Shown: in pieces, positions 25,643 through 32,978 of the stretch
Layout of the letters: every line of letters begins with the position of its first letter
How positions within the stretch are numbered: the first letter of the stretch is position 1
Assembly (NCBI GenBank): GCA_934339365.1
Contig: CAKRHW010000002.1
Span: 124,001 to 188,000, forward strand
DNA length: 64,000 nt
Reading direction: 5' to 3'
DNA from: an uncultured Lachnospiraceae bacterium
GTDB lineage: Bacteria > Bacillota > Clostridia > Lachnospirales > Lachnospiraceae
Notes under the pieces: model-generated
The model's input: only the letters and a program-made list of their open reading frames with translations
What the model was told of the DNA's origin: nothing
The model's database searches: none
Program-made: the position numbers and the translations under genes

Positions 25643-26968
25643 TTATATTTCACGTTTTACAAAAGCATCATATGCAGAAAGTAAGAAAACAATCATATAA
25701 ATAGCAATTGTAATAAGTGCGAAACTTAATGTCTGGTTTGGAAAATATGGTGTTCCATTTGCAATAGATTCGAGATCTGTATTAGCAAAAATCAAATATC
25801 TTCCCCAGTCCTGGTGAAGCCCATTTAGAATAGAAGTAATGGTATTTCCTGTAAAATAGACTCCAATACTTAAACCTACGGCAACAGCAGTACTGTTTAG
25901 TAAAGAAGAAATCATAAAGGATAAGGACATCGTTGTAATTAATCCAATGAGAGAATAACCAAAGGATTTTGCAACTGAAATAAGGATTGGTGTTGCTGTT
26001 ACAGTTCCAGATGCAGTAGCAGAGAGGAATACACCGTTTATATCGGATACACCATTAAATATACTAACTACAACAAGCTGGCAAACGTAAGTCAAAATAG
26101 TTCCAAATAAAGCTAAAGAAATGCAGGTAATAAATTTTGACCAAAAAATCCTGCTTCTTTTTACGGGATTCAGGACTAAGAATTTAATGGTTCCACCGGA
26201 AAATTCTGAAGCGAAAATACCACCTGCAATGATAATCATAAAAATACCTAAGACTGATAAGGCAGAAGCAGAATTATTAAATACACGTAAAAACATACTT
26301 TGTGTATAAACGCCATTATCACTTTCTGAATTTAAAATAGTTGCCTGATTCGGATGTGATAAGACATATTCCATCAGTTTATATTTTTTTAAATTTTCAA
26401 TCTGGTTATTTTCTGTTCCCTTTTCTCCTTCATTTCGAGTGTAGTCTTCATAGGCAATCTGATAATCTGAAAAATTATTGTAAATTTCTGTATTAGATAA
26501 ATCTAAATCATTGTCTTTTAAAAATGTGATAACATGCTTTTTAGACTGAAATGTTTTTTCGTCTAAATTCTGTTTGCAAAGATCTAGGTATCCATCTAAA
26601 ATGGGAGTCTGATTTTTTGTATTTAACAAAGCTATAAATTTTTTTGTATTTTCAGAATCTGCTTTTTCATTTAGAAAAGTGTTCTGATAATCATTAATGA
26701 TATAATTGTAGAACGAATTGTTCAGACTGTCTTTTTCGCTTATTCCGCATGCAGAATAAAGAGCTTTTTCTAAAGAAGAAAAATGTGGAGTTTCTGCATT
26801 TTGTGTATAGTCATAAGTTGTTTCTGTATCATATGAAGAAGCCAGACGATAAATAATGTTAAATAGAAAAACAAACCCGACTAATAGAAAAATCATTACA
26901 TAAGTACTTTTTTTATGAAATATTTTAGAGTATTCATTTTTAATTAAATTAAGCAATCTGGTCACCAC
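25643..26968 (-). CDS. ABC-2 type transporter permease
   Basis: This 441-residue membrane protein has one N-terminal helix (about 23-40), a large extracytoplasmic loop (about 45-230, polar and Asn/Glu-rich) and five more helices in the C-terminal half (ALSVLGIFMIIIAGGIFASEFSGGTIKFL). This is the arrangement of ABC-2 permeases that export drugs, lantibiotics or lipids. The GTG start overlaps the end of the ATPase gene by 20 bases. It forms a transporter with that ATPase. Substrate unknown. Confidence 0.87.
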   Translation of the reverse strand: MVTRLLNLIKNEYSKIFHKKSTYVMIFLLVGFVFLFNIIYRLASSYDTETTYDYTQNAETPHFSSLEKALYSACGISEKDSLNNSFYNYIINDYQNTFLNEKADSENTKKFIALLNTKNQTPILDGYLDLCKQNLDEKTFQSKKHVITFLKDNDLDLSNTEIYNNFSDYQIAYEDYTRNEGEKGTENNQIENLKKYKLMEYVLSHPNQATILNSESDNGVYTQSMFLRVFNNSASALSVLGIFMIIIAGGIFASEFSGGTIKFLVLNPVKRSRIFWSKFITCISLALFGTILTYVCQLVVVSIFNGVSDINGVFLSATASGTVTATPILISVAKSFGYSLIGLITTMSLSFMISSLLNSTAVAVGLSIGVYFTGNTITSILNGLHQDWGRYLIFANTDLESIANGTPYFPNQTLSFALITIAIYMIVFLLSAYDAFVKREI

Positions 26969-27890
26969 CTTCCTTGGTCATAGCAATAAATGCATCTTCG
27001 AGATTATGTGTATCTTTTTTCGAAACTGTATATAAACGGATATGATTTTCAATGAGCTTCTGATTAAAAGAAGATATAACAGAATCTTCGTTTTCAGCAG
27101 GAATAGTAATTTCAAAACAGGTATCAGAAATCGTATTATTTTCAAATTCTGAAGGGAGAAGAGCAAGTGCTTGTGTCGTGCTGTCTACTTTATATTCATA
27201 GCTTACAGATTTACCATCAGCAGCCTTGATCATTTCGTCTACTGTTTTAATTCCAAGCAGGTTTCCCTGAACTAAGATTCCAACCCGGTCACAAAGCATT
27301 TCCATTTCACTCATTAAATGACTTGAAACGATTACACAAACATTCTCTTTGTGTGCCACGTCTTTTAAAACGTCTCTTAAGTGTTTGATTCCTGCAGGAT
27401 CTAATCCGTTTGTAGGTTCATCTAGAATCAATACTTTTGGGTGATGCAGAAGTGCCTGTGCAACACCGAGCCTTTGTCTCATTCCAAGAGAATATTTTCC
27501 AACTTTATCATGGATACGATTCGATAAGCCAACAATTTTTACCACTTCATCAATTCGTTCTTTCGTCACACCTTTTCGCATATTCGCATATAACTTTAAA
27601 TTCTGATAACCGGTCATATATTTGTACATTTCCGGATTTTCTACAATTGCACCAATATTTTGCATTGCACCTTCAAAATCTTTTGTAATGTCTTTTCCGC
27701 AAATCGAAATGGTTCCAGAATCGATGGAAATCATTCCTACCGCCATTTTAATCGTTGTTGTTTTACCAGCTCCATTTGGACCAAGAAAACCAAAAACTTC
27801 ACCGGTGTATGTTTCAAAAGATAAATCTTTGATAATTTGTTTTTTCCCTAGTTTTTTTGAGATATGTTCAATTTTAATTGCTGTTTCCAT
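26949..27890 (-). CDS. ABC transporter ATP-binding protein
   Basis: This 313-residue ATPase has Walker A GPNGAGKTTT (about 37-46), Q-loop, signature LGMRQRLGVAQAL (about 135), Walker B KVLILDEPTNGLDPAG (about 155) and the H-loop VSSHLMSEME. The C-terminal roughly 100 residues form the accessory region typical of drug/lantibiotic exporters (BcrA/CcmA-like). The frame is open from 27971, but GGAGG six bases before the ATG at 27890 decides the start, 17 bases inside the upstream gene. The overlap chain of three genes shows a tight operon. Confidence 0.9.
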   Translation of the reverse strand: METAIKIEHISKKLGKKQIIKDLSFETYTGEVFGFLGPNGAGKTTTIKMAVGMISIDSGTISICGKDITKDFEGAMQNIGAIVENPEMYKYMTGYQNLKLYANMRKGVTKERIDEVVKIVGLSNRIHDKVGKYSLGMRQRLGVAQALLHHPKVLILDEPTNGLDPAGIKHLRDVLKDVAHKENVCVIVSSHLMSEMEMLCDRVGILVQGNLLGIKTVDEMIKAADGKSVSYEYKVDSTTQALALLPSEFENNTISDTCFEITIPAENEDSVISSFNQKLIENHIRLYTVSKKDTHNLEDAFIAMTKEGGDQIA

Positions 27891-28656
27891 TGCTGTCCTC
27901 CATTCCATCTTCAGAAGAAGATTCATCGTCCACATCAAAGGATGTAAGTTCTTTTCCGGTTTTTGAATCAATTAAGGAAATTGTATCAGAAGATCCCCAA
28001 ATATTATCGGCTCCATAGATTTTCCATTCTCCGTCTGATTCTGTTAAATAGACAGAAACATCGGCTTTTGAAGTATAATATTTTATTTTGGCAGAACCAT
28101 TTGAAAGTGAGTCCTGATATTTTTTTAATGCGGAGTCTTCCGAATCAAATGATATTTGATTGATTCCATCGATACCTGAAAAACGGCCTATGGAATTTGA
28201 ATATAAGGTACAGTCTAAGGTTAGTGTTACAAGAGCGTTTTTAGGACCATCCTTTTTAATTTTCATTTGTCGGATATTCGTTTCGCACTGATATGCCGAA
28301 ATGGGAGCATCTTCTCTTGAATCAACAGAAAGATTTTCTTTACATTCATTGATCTGACGTTCGATATCATTTTTCCGCTGGTAATAATCAGTTCCACTTT
28401 TTGCATGCTGAATCCAATATTTATCATATAAATTTGTAATGTTAGTTAAATGATTTGATGATGCAGAAGTATCATTTGTCTCTTTGCTGACATTTGCCTG
28501 ATACACGTCATTTACATAATTTTTCATAAATTCTTCAATTTTTGGTTTGCTTTTGTTAAATTGGTGATTGTCGATTAGTACATAAGAAGTAGTAAGAACG
28601 ATACCAATACCACCGAGAAGCAATCCCCTGTTTAATTTTTGAAATCTTCGTTTCAA
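27874..28656 (-). CDS. Unknown membrane-anchored protein, first gene of the ABC operon
   Basis: This 260-residue protein has an N-terminal membrane anchor (GLLLGGIGIVLTTSYVLI, about 11-28). The rest is predicted outside the cell: a helical segment (about 35-115), then beta-rich sequence (ALVTLTLDCTLY, ADVSVYLTESDGEWKIYG) resembling an NTF2-like or TcaA-type C-terminal domain, and an Asp/Ser/Glu tail. I do not recognise a named family. Because it opens the operon and overlaps the ATPase gene, it probably serves the transporter, as sensor, substrate-binding or immunity component. Confidence 0.7.
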   Translation of the reverse strand: MKRRFQKLNRGLLLGGIGIVLTTSYVLIDNHQFNKSKPKIEEFMKNYVNDVYQANVSKETNDTSASSNHLTNITNLYDKYWIQHAKSGTDYYQRKNDIERQINECKENLSVDSREDAPISAYQCETNIRQMKIKKDGPKNALVTLTLDCTLYSNSIGRFSGIDGINQISFDSEDSALKKYQDSLSNGSAKIKYYTSKADVSVYLTESDGEWKIYGADNIWGSSDTISLIDSKTGKELTSFDVDDESSSEDGMEDSNGNSN

Positions 28657-28700
28657 TTGAGATATCCTCCTTTAATTATGTTTTTAAAAAATACTTTGTT

Positions 28701-28729
28701 ATTTTAGCAGATGAAATTTTGAAAAACAA
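28701..28729 (-). promoter_or_regulatory. Promoter of the ABC operon
   Basis: Minus-strand TTGTTT (28729-28724) and TAAAAT (28706-28701) are separated by 17 bases, 45 bases before the first gene, whose SD is AAAGGAGG. Confidence 0.55.
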
Positions 28730-28853
28730 TGAGATTAAAAAAATCTTAAATATTCTTAAAAAATGCATTACAATGAATTGAAAAATAGCAGAAAATGGGG
28801 TAGTATTATAAGGTTGAGAAAAAAGAAATTATTGTACAAAAAGGAAAAGAAAA

Positions 28854-29300
28854 ATGAAATTTATCATACAAAGGGTTTCCCATGCATCCGTAGAAGTAGA
28901 TCAGAGATGTGTTGGGAAAATAGAAAAAGGTTTTTTGGTTTTTATTGGAATTGGGAAAGGTGATACAAAAGAAACAGCGGATCAGCTGATAAAAAAATTA
29001 GTGCATCTGCGTATTTTTTCAGATGTAAATGATAAGATTAATTTATCATTAAAGGATGTCGATGGTTCCTTGCTTTTAGTATCACAGTTTACATTATATG
29101 CGAATTGTAAAAAGGGAAATCGTCCATCATTTGTGGAAGCAGCAGCTCCTAAAGAAGCAGAAAGTTTGTATCAGTATATTATAGAAGAATGCAAGAAACA
29201 GGTAGAGAATGTACAGACCGGACAGTTTGGGGCAGATATGAAAGTGGATTTATTAAATGATGGGCCATTTACAATCATTTTAGATAGTGAGGAATTATAG
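28854..29300 (+). CDS. dtd: D-aminoacyl-tRNA deacylase
   Basis: This 148-residue protein cleaves D-amino acids (and glycine) from mischarged tRNAs. The hallmark SQFTLYANCKKGNRPSF (about 78-94) is present. The second cross-subunit motif reads GPFT (about 140) where most have GPVT, a conservative variation. N-terminal MKFIIQRVSHASVEV is typical. Its stop overlaps the GTG of the next gene by one base (TAGTG), indicating translational coupling. Confidence 0.94.
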   Translation: MKFIIQRVSHASVEVDQRCVGKIEKGFLVFIGIGKGDTKETADQLIKKLVHLRIFSDVNDKINLSLKDVDGSLLLVSQFTLYANCKKGNRPSFVEAAAPKEAESLYQYIIEECKKQVENVQTGQFGADMKVDLLNDGPFTIILDSEEL

Positions 29301-30484
29301 TGGAGTCAGAAAACGTAGAAGTAGAAGAAACAAAAGAAGAATCAGGTGCATCGGGAAAGGATAAATATAAGCTAAAGAGATTATGGATTTTATTATTAGT
29401 TCCGATTGCGATTGCTTTTTTAGTTTTAAGTAAAATTTCGCCATGGATTGCAGAGTATGTGTTTGCAAGAGGTTATTATTATCTGTTGGGGAATCTTTTT
29501 TCCTATATATCAGGTTTTTTTCCAGTTTCACTTGCAGAACTACTGGTCGTTTTAGGAAGTATTATATTTTTGATAGCTGTTATAGTCTGGATTGTCAGAA
29601 TGCTTGATCATAAGGATAACAATGCTTTTTTCATATTTTATAAAGGAATTATTAATTTCTTAGATGTTGTAGCAATTATTTTATTTTTTGTTATCAGTTT
29701 TGCAATGGTAAATATCAACAGATATAGTTTTGCAAAGCAGGCAGATTTAGAAATAAAAGATCATTCTGCCAAACAACTATATGCCTTGTGTCTGGATTTG
29801 ACGCAAAAATGTAATCAGACAAAAGAAAAGACATCAAGTAATAAAAAAGGTGAAATGGAATTAAACATGAACTTTAAAACAATGCAGGAAGAGGCAAAAA
29901 AAGCATATAAAAGAGCCGGAAAAGAATTTAAGGTTTTAAATAAGATTCACATCAATGCGAAACCGGTGCATTTTTCAAGGGCAATGTCTTTTAGTGGAAT
30001 TATTGGTGTATACACCCCTTTTACGGTGGAAGCAAACATTGATACCGATATCTGTGAATATAAACAGCCGGCAACGATGTGTCATGAGATTGCTCATCTG
30101 CAGGGATATATGAAAGAAGATGAAGCAAATTATATTGCATATCTTGTATGTAAAAAGTCTAAAAATCCCGCATTCCAATATAGTGGATATATGTCAGCAC
30201 TTTCACTTAGCTTAAATAGTTTACAGACAGAAAATAAGAAATTATATGAAAAAGTATATCAAAATTTATCTGCTTCTGTAAAAAATGATTTGCGTGCAAA
30301 TGCAAAATATTGGAATCGTATCTATGAAAGCCAGATCGCTCAAAATGTCGAAAAGGCAACGAATAGTTTTAATGATTCTTATTTAAAAATAAGTGGTCAG
30401 AAAGGCGTAAAGTCATATGGATTAGCGGTTGATCTGCTTTTAGCAGAAAGAGATAAAAAGATAGAAAAAAGAGAGAAAAAATAG
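29300..30484 (+). CDS. DUF3810 membrane protein with HEIAH metalloprotease-like motif
   Basis: This 394-residue protein has a charged N-terminus, then three membrane helices (about 28-47, 68-100, 113-135), and an extracytoplasmic domain. That domain has TMCHEIAHLQGYMKEDEANY (about 258-277), an HExxH-type zinc site with a downstream Glu. This matches DUF3810, thought to be zinc metallopeptidases, though activity is not established. GTG start coupled to dtd. queA starts 13 bases after it. Confidence 0.82.
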   Translation: MESENVEVEETKEESGASGKDKYKLKRLWILLLVPIAIAFLVLSKISPWIAEYVFARGYYYLLGNLFSYISGFFPVSLAELLVVLGSIIFLIAVIVWIVRMLDHKDNNAFFIFYKGIINFLDVVAIILFFVISFAMVNINRYSFAKQADLEIKDHSAKQLYALCLDLTQKCNQTKEKTSSNKKGEMELNMNFKTMQEEAKKAYKRAGKEFKVLNKIHINAKPVHFSRAMSFSGIIGVYTPFTVEANIDTDICEYKQPATMCHEIAHLQGYMKEDEANYIAYLVCKKSKNPAFQYSGYMSALSLSLNSLQTENKKLYEKVYQNLSASVKNDLRANAKYWNRIYESQIAQNVEKATNSFNDSYLKISGQKGVKSYGLAVDLLLAERDKKIEKREKK

Positions 30485-30497
30485 AAAAGAGGAAATT

Positions 30498-31523
30498 ATG
30501 AATTTACATGAATTTGACTATGATTTACCGGAAGAGTTAATTGCACAAGATCCATTAGAGGATCGGAGCAGTTCAAGATTAATGATTCTAAATAAAGAAG
30601 ATGGGAGCATACAACATAAGGTTTTTCGAGATGTGATTGATTTTCTTACTCCGAAGGACTGTCTTGTAATTAATAACACAAAAGTAATTCCGGCAAGGCT
30701 GCATGGCAGCAAAGTTGGAACCAATGCACATATTGAAGTATTATTGTTAAAGAGAAAACAAGACAATATCTGGGAGACGTTAGTTCGGCCGGGAAAAAAA
30801 TGTAAACCGGGAACAGAGATCAGTTTTGGTGATGATCTGTTAATGGGGAAAGTATTAGAAGTGGTAGAAGACGGAAACCGTTTAATACAATTTCGTTATG
30901 ATGGTATTTTTGAAGAAGTGTTAGATCAGTTAGGGGAAATGCCGCTTCCTCCTTACATTACACATCAGTTAAAAGACAAGAACCGTTATCAGACAGTATA
31001 TGCAAAGTATGAAGGGTCAGCGGCAGCACCAACGGCAGGTCTTCATTTTACAAATGAACTATTAGACCAGATAAAAGAAAAAGGGGTTCGGATTGCAAGT
31101 GTTACACTGCATGTAGGATTAGGGACATTTCGACCTGTAAAAGTTGAAAATATTTTAGAACATCATATGCATTCGGAATTTTACATGATTGATGAAGAAG
31201 CTGCTGACATTATCAATGAAACTAAGAAAAATGGCGGAAGAGTTATTTGTGTGGGAACTACCAGCTGTCGTACGATAGAGTCTGTAGCAGATGAAAATGG
31301 GGTGATTCGTCCGACAAGTGGATGGACAGATATCTTCATTTATCCAGGATACAAATTTAAATGTCTGGATGGATTAATTACAAACTTCCATTTGCCGGAA
31401 TCTACGCTGTTGATGCTCGTTTCTGCTTTAGCTGGAAAAGAACATATTTTACATGCATATCAGACAGCAGTAAAAGAAAAATATAGATTTTTTTCCTTTG
31501 GCGATGCCATGCTGATTATTTAA
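30498..31523 (+). CDS. queA: S-adenosylmethionine:tRNA ribosyltransferase-isomerase
   Basis: This 341-residue protein adds the ribosyl moiety of AdoMet to preQ1 at tRNA position 34 to form epoxyqueuosine. Seen: FDYDLPEELIAQDPLEDRSSSRLM at the N-terminus in two stretches, KVIPARLHG, LPPYITH, TAGLHFT, HVGLGTFRPV and TNFHLPESTLLMLVSA, all QueA signatures. Length is normal. SD AGAGGAAA lies upstream. It is the last gene of the dtd-DUF3810-queA run before a terminator. Confidence 0.95.
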   Translation: MNLHEFDYDLPEELIAQDPLEDRSSSRLMILNKEDGSIQHKVFRDVIDFLTPKDCLVINNTKVIPARLHGSKVGTNAHIEVLLLKRKQDNIWETLVRPGKKCKPGTEISFGDDLLMGKVLEVVEDGNRLIQFRYDGIFEEVLDQLGEMPLPPYITHQLKDKNRYQTVYAKYEGSAAAPTAGLHFTNELLDQIKEKGVRIASVTLHVGLGTFRPVKVENILEHHMHSEFYMIDEEAADIINETKKNGGRVICVGTTSCRTIESVADENGVIRPTSGWTDIFIYPGYKFKCLDGLITNFHLPESTLLMLVSALAGKEHILHAYQTAVKEKYRFFSFGDAMLII

Positions 31524-31542
31524 AATTTATCTTTTATGCATA

Positions 31543-31589
31543 AAAAAGAGCGATTCTCTTACTGGTTAAGTGAGAGAACCGCTCTTTTT
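31543..31589. terminator. Bidirectional terminator between queA and tyrA
   Basis: A long stem (31543-31562 with 31570-31589, one mismatch and one G-U) starts with an A-run and ends in T5, so it serves both converging genes. Confidence 0.85.
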
Positions 31590-31593
31590 CTGA

Positions 31594-32691
31594 TTAATGG
31601 CGTGTCACATGATAATTATGCTTTTTTAAAAGTTCAAATGCATCTTCACATGCTTTTTCCTGATAAAATTCAATGGATAAGACACCTTCTTCGAATTCGC
31701 GATTATGTAAAATTCCAATATTTTTAATACTGATGCTATGCGATGCCAAGATTGTTGCAATTGTAGCAATTGCTCCGGACTCATCAATTATATCGCAGTA
31801 AATCTCATGTTTTTTCTTGATAGGACCGGAAGATGAATCAGAAAATGAATTACGATAAGCACGACTTGTTTCGAATAAATGATAAATATCTTTTCCACGA
31901 TGCTGGTCTAAACTGTTTTTTACAGCTAAGAGATTTGTTACATATTGTTGTATAAAATCAGAAATATTCGTTGTATTTGTCATGCAGATCTGTTCCCACA
32001 TCTCAGGAGAAGAAGATGCAATACGTGTAATATCTTTGAATCCGCCGGCAGCAATTAATTTCATATAGCCATCTTTAGAATCTGAATCACGTACAAGATT
32101 CACAAGGCATGCTGCAATAATATGAGGGAGGTGGCTGATGGCACCTACTACACGATCGTGTTCTTTGTAATCTAGTAAAACCGGAATGGCACCAATACTC
32201 TCGATTAATTCAATCAGCTCTAAAACCCGTTCTTTCGGGGAGGCTGATGTTGGTGTGACAGGATAGTAGGCATTCTCAACTAAGCGATCGGAAGCATTTT
32301 CATATCCGGTCTTTTCAGAGCCGGCCATTGGATGACCACCAATAAAATTCTGTTCAAGATTTAAGGAAATGACAGCTTCATGAATATTTGTCTTGACACT
32401 TCCTACATCTGTAATGATACAGTTTTTGGAAATAATTTCTTTCAGAGTAGATAAATAACTGACATTGTATTCTACAGGGGTACATAAAAAAATGTAGTCA
32501 CATTCTTCGAAAGTCTGATCAACTACAGGAGTTACAATATTACAGGTTCCATCGGCCAGTGCCAGTTCACGTGCATGTGGACTGCGGTTAAAAGCAATAA
32601 TGCGATATTCCGGATGGACTCTTCGAATTGCTTTGGCAATAGAACCACCAATAAGACCAAGACCGATAAAACCAATTGTTAAATTACGCAT
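31594..32691 (-). CDS. tyrA: Prephenate dehydrogenase with C-terminal ACT domain
   Basis: This 365-residue protein oxidises prephenate to 4-hydroxyphenylpyruvate on the tyrosine path. It has an N-terminal NAD(P) Rossmann motif GFIGLGLIGGSIAKAI (about 7-22), catalytic region GGHPMAGSEKTGYENA (about 118-133), HLPHIIA (about 188), and an ACT domain at about 295-365 (ESGAIATIATILASHSISIKNIGI) for probable tyrosine feedback. Transcribed alone from a good promoter with a 112-base structured leader. Confidence 0.92.
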   Translation of the reverse strand: MRNLTIGFIGLGLIGGSIAKAIRRVHPEYRIIAFNRSPHARELALADGTCNIVTPVVDQTFEECDYIFLCTPVEYNVSYLSTLKEIISKNCIITDVGSVKTNIHEAVISLNLEQNFIGGHPMAGSEKTGYENASDRLVENAYYPVTPTSASPKERVLELIELIESIGAIPVLLDYKEHDRVVGAISHLPHIIAACLVNLVRDSDSKDGYMKLIAAGGFKDITRIASSSPEMWEQICMTNTTNISDFIQQYVTNLLAVKNSLDQHRGKDIYHLFETSRAYRNSFSDSSSGPIKKKHEIYCDIIDESGAIATIATILASHSISIKNIGILHNREFEEGVLSIEFYQEKACEDAFELLKKHNYHVTRH

Positions 32692-32803
32692 AATGAAAAA
32701 TCCTCTTTCCCTTTTCTAGTAATAGCCCGAATGGGCTGCTGGTATGTCTACGCATATGCCTTTACGTAGATGAATCCGTCCTAATATTCGGATATTATAA
32801 TTA
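32692..32803 (-). promoter_or_regulatory. Structured leader of tyrA, class unknown, with a possible upstream ORF
   Basis: On the minus strand the leader has three hairpins: AATAT-CCGA-ATATT, CTACG...CGTAG (around the loop TAAAGGCATATG) and AGCCC-ATTC-GGGCT. An ATG at 32755 opens a 23-codon frame that runs through the last hairpin and stops just after the tyrA start codon. I recognise no riboswitch class. Confidence 0.4.
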
Positions 32804-32809
32804 GTTTCT

Positions 32810-32838
32810 ATCATAAAATATAATAAAATGGAAGTCAA
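32810..32838 (-). promoter_or_regulatory. Sigma-A promoter of tyrA
   Basis: Minus-strand TTGACT (32838-32833) and TATGAT (32815-32810) are 17 bases apart; start expected near 32803. Confidence 0.65.
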
Positions 32839-32866
32839 CACTTTCTTAATAATAAGAAAGGGAATG

Positions 32867-32884
32867 TTGTTAAAAAAATAACAA
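32867..32884. promoter_or_regulatory. Rex-box-like palindrome between tyrA and leuS
   Basis: TTGTTAAAAAAATAACAA matches the clostridial Rex consensus TTGTTAA-N4-TTAACAA at every defined position but one. It lies 26 bases upstream of the leuS -35 and 28 bases behind the tyrA -35. rex itself is at 62389. AT-rich sequence raises the chance of a fortuitous match. Confidence 0.45.
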
Positions 32885-32889
32885 ATCCT

Positions 32890-32924
32890 TTGAAAAATAA
32901 GGATAATGATTGAAAAATAAGGAT
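32890..32924. repeat. 15-bp direct repeat overlapping the leuS promoter
   Basis: TTGAAAAATAAGGAT occurs at 32890-32904 and again, identical, at 32910-32924. The 20-base period is about two helical turns. The second copy contains the -35 hexamer. Confidence 0.6.
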
Positions 32925-32937
32925 TTTGTTGTATAAT
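32910..32937 (+). promoter_or_regulatory. Sigma-A promoter of leuS
   Basis: TTGAAA (32910-32915) and a perfect TATAAT (32932-32937) are 16 bases apart, 41 bases before the ATG. The short leader leaves no room for a T-box. Confidence 0.65.
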
Positions 32938-32978
32938 GGATGGTATGTATAAGATTATACTTTTAGGAGGATACGACA

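Noticed and set aside
32692..32803. Known riboswitch (THF, preQ1, c-di-GMP, guanidine) in the tyrA leader
   Set aside because: None of the conserved cores I know could be recognised; it is reported only as an unknown structured leader.
32842..32861. 20-base CTTTCTTA/TAAGAAAG palindrome read as a terminator
   Set aside because: It is AT-rich and not followed by a T-tract on either useful side, and no gene end is nearby.
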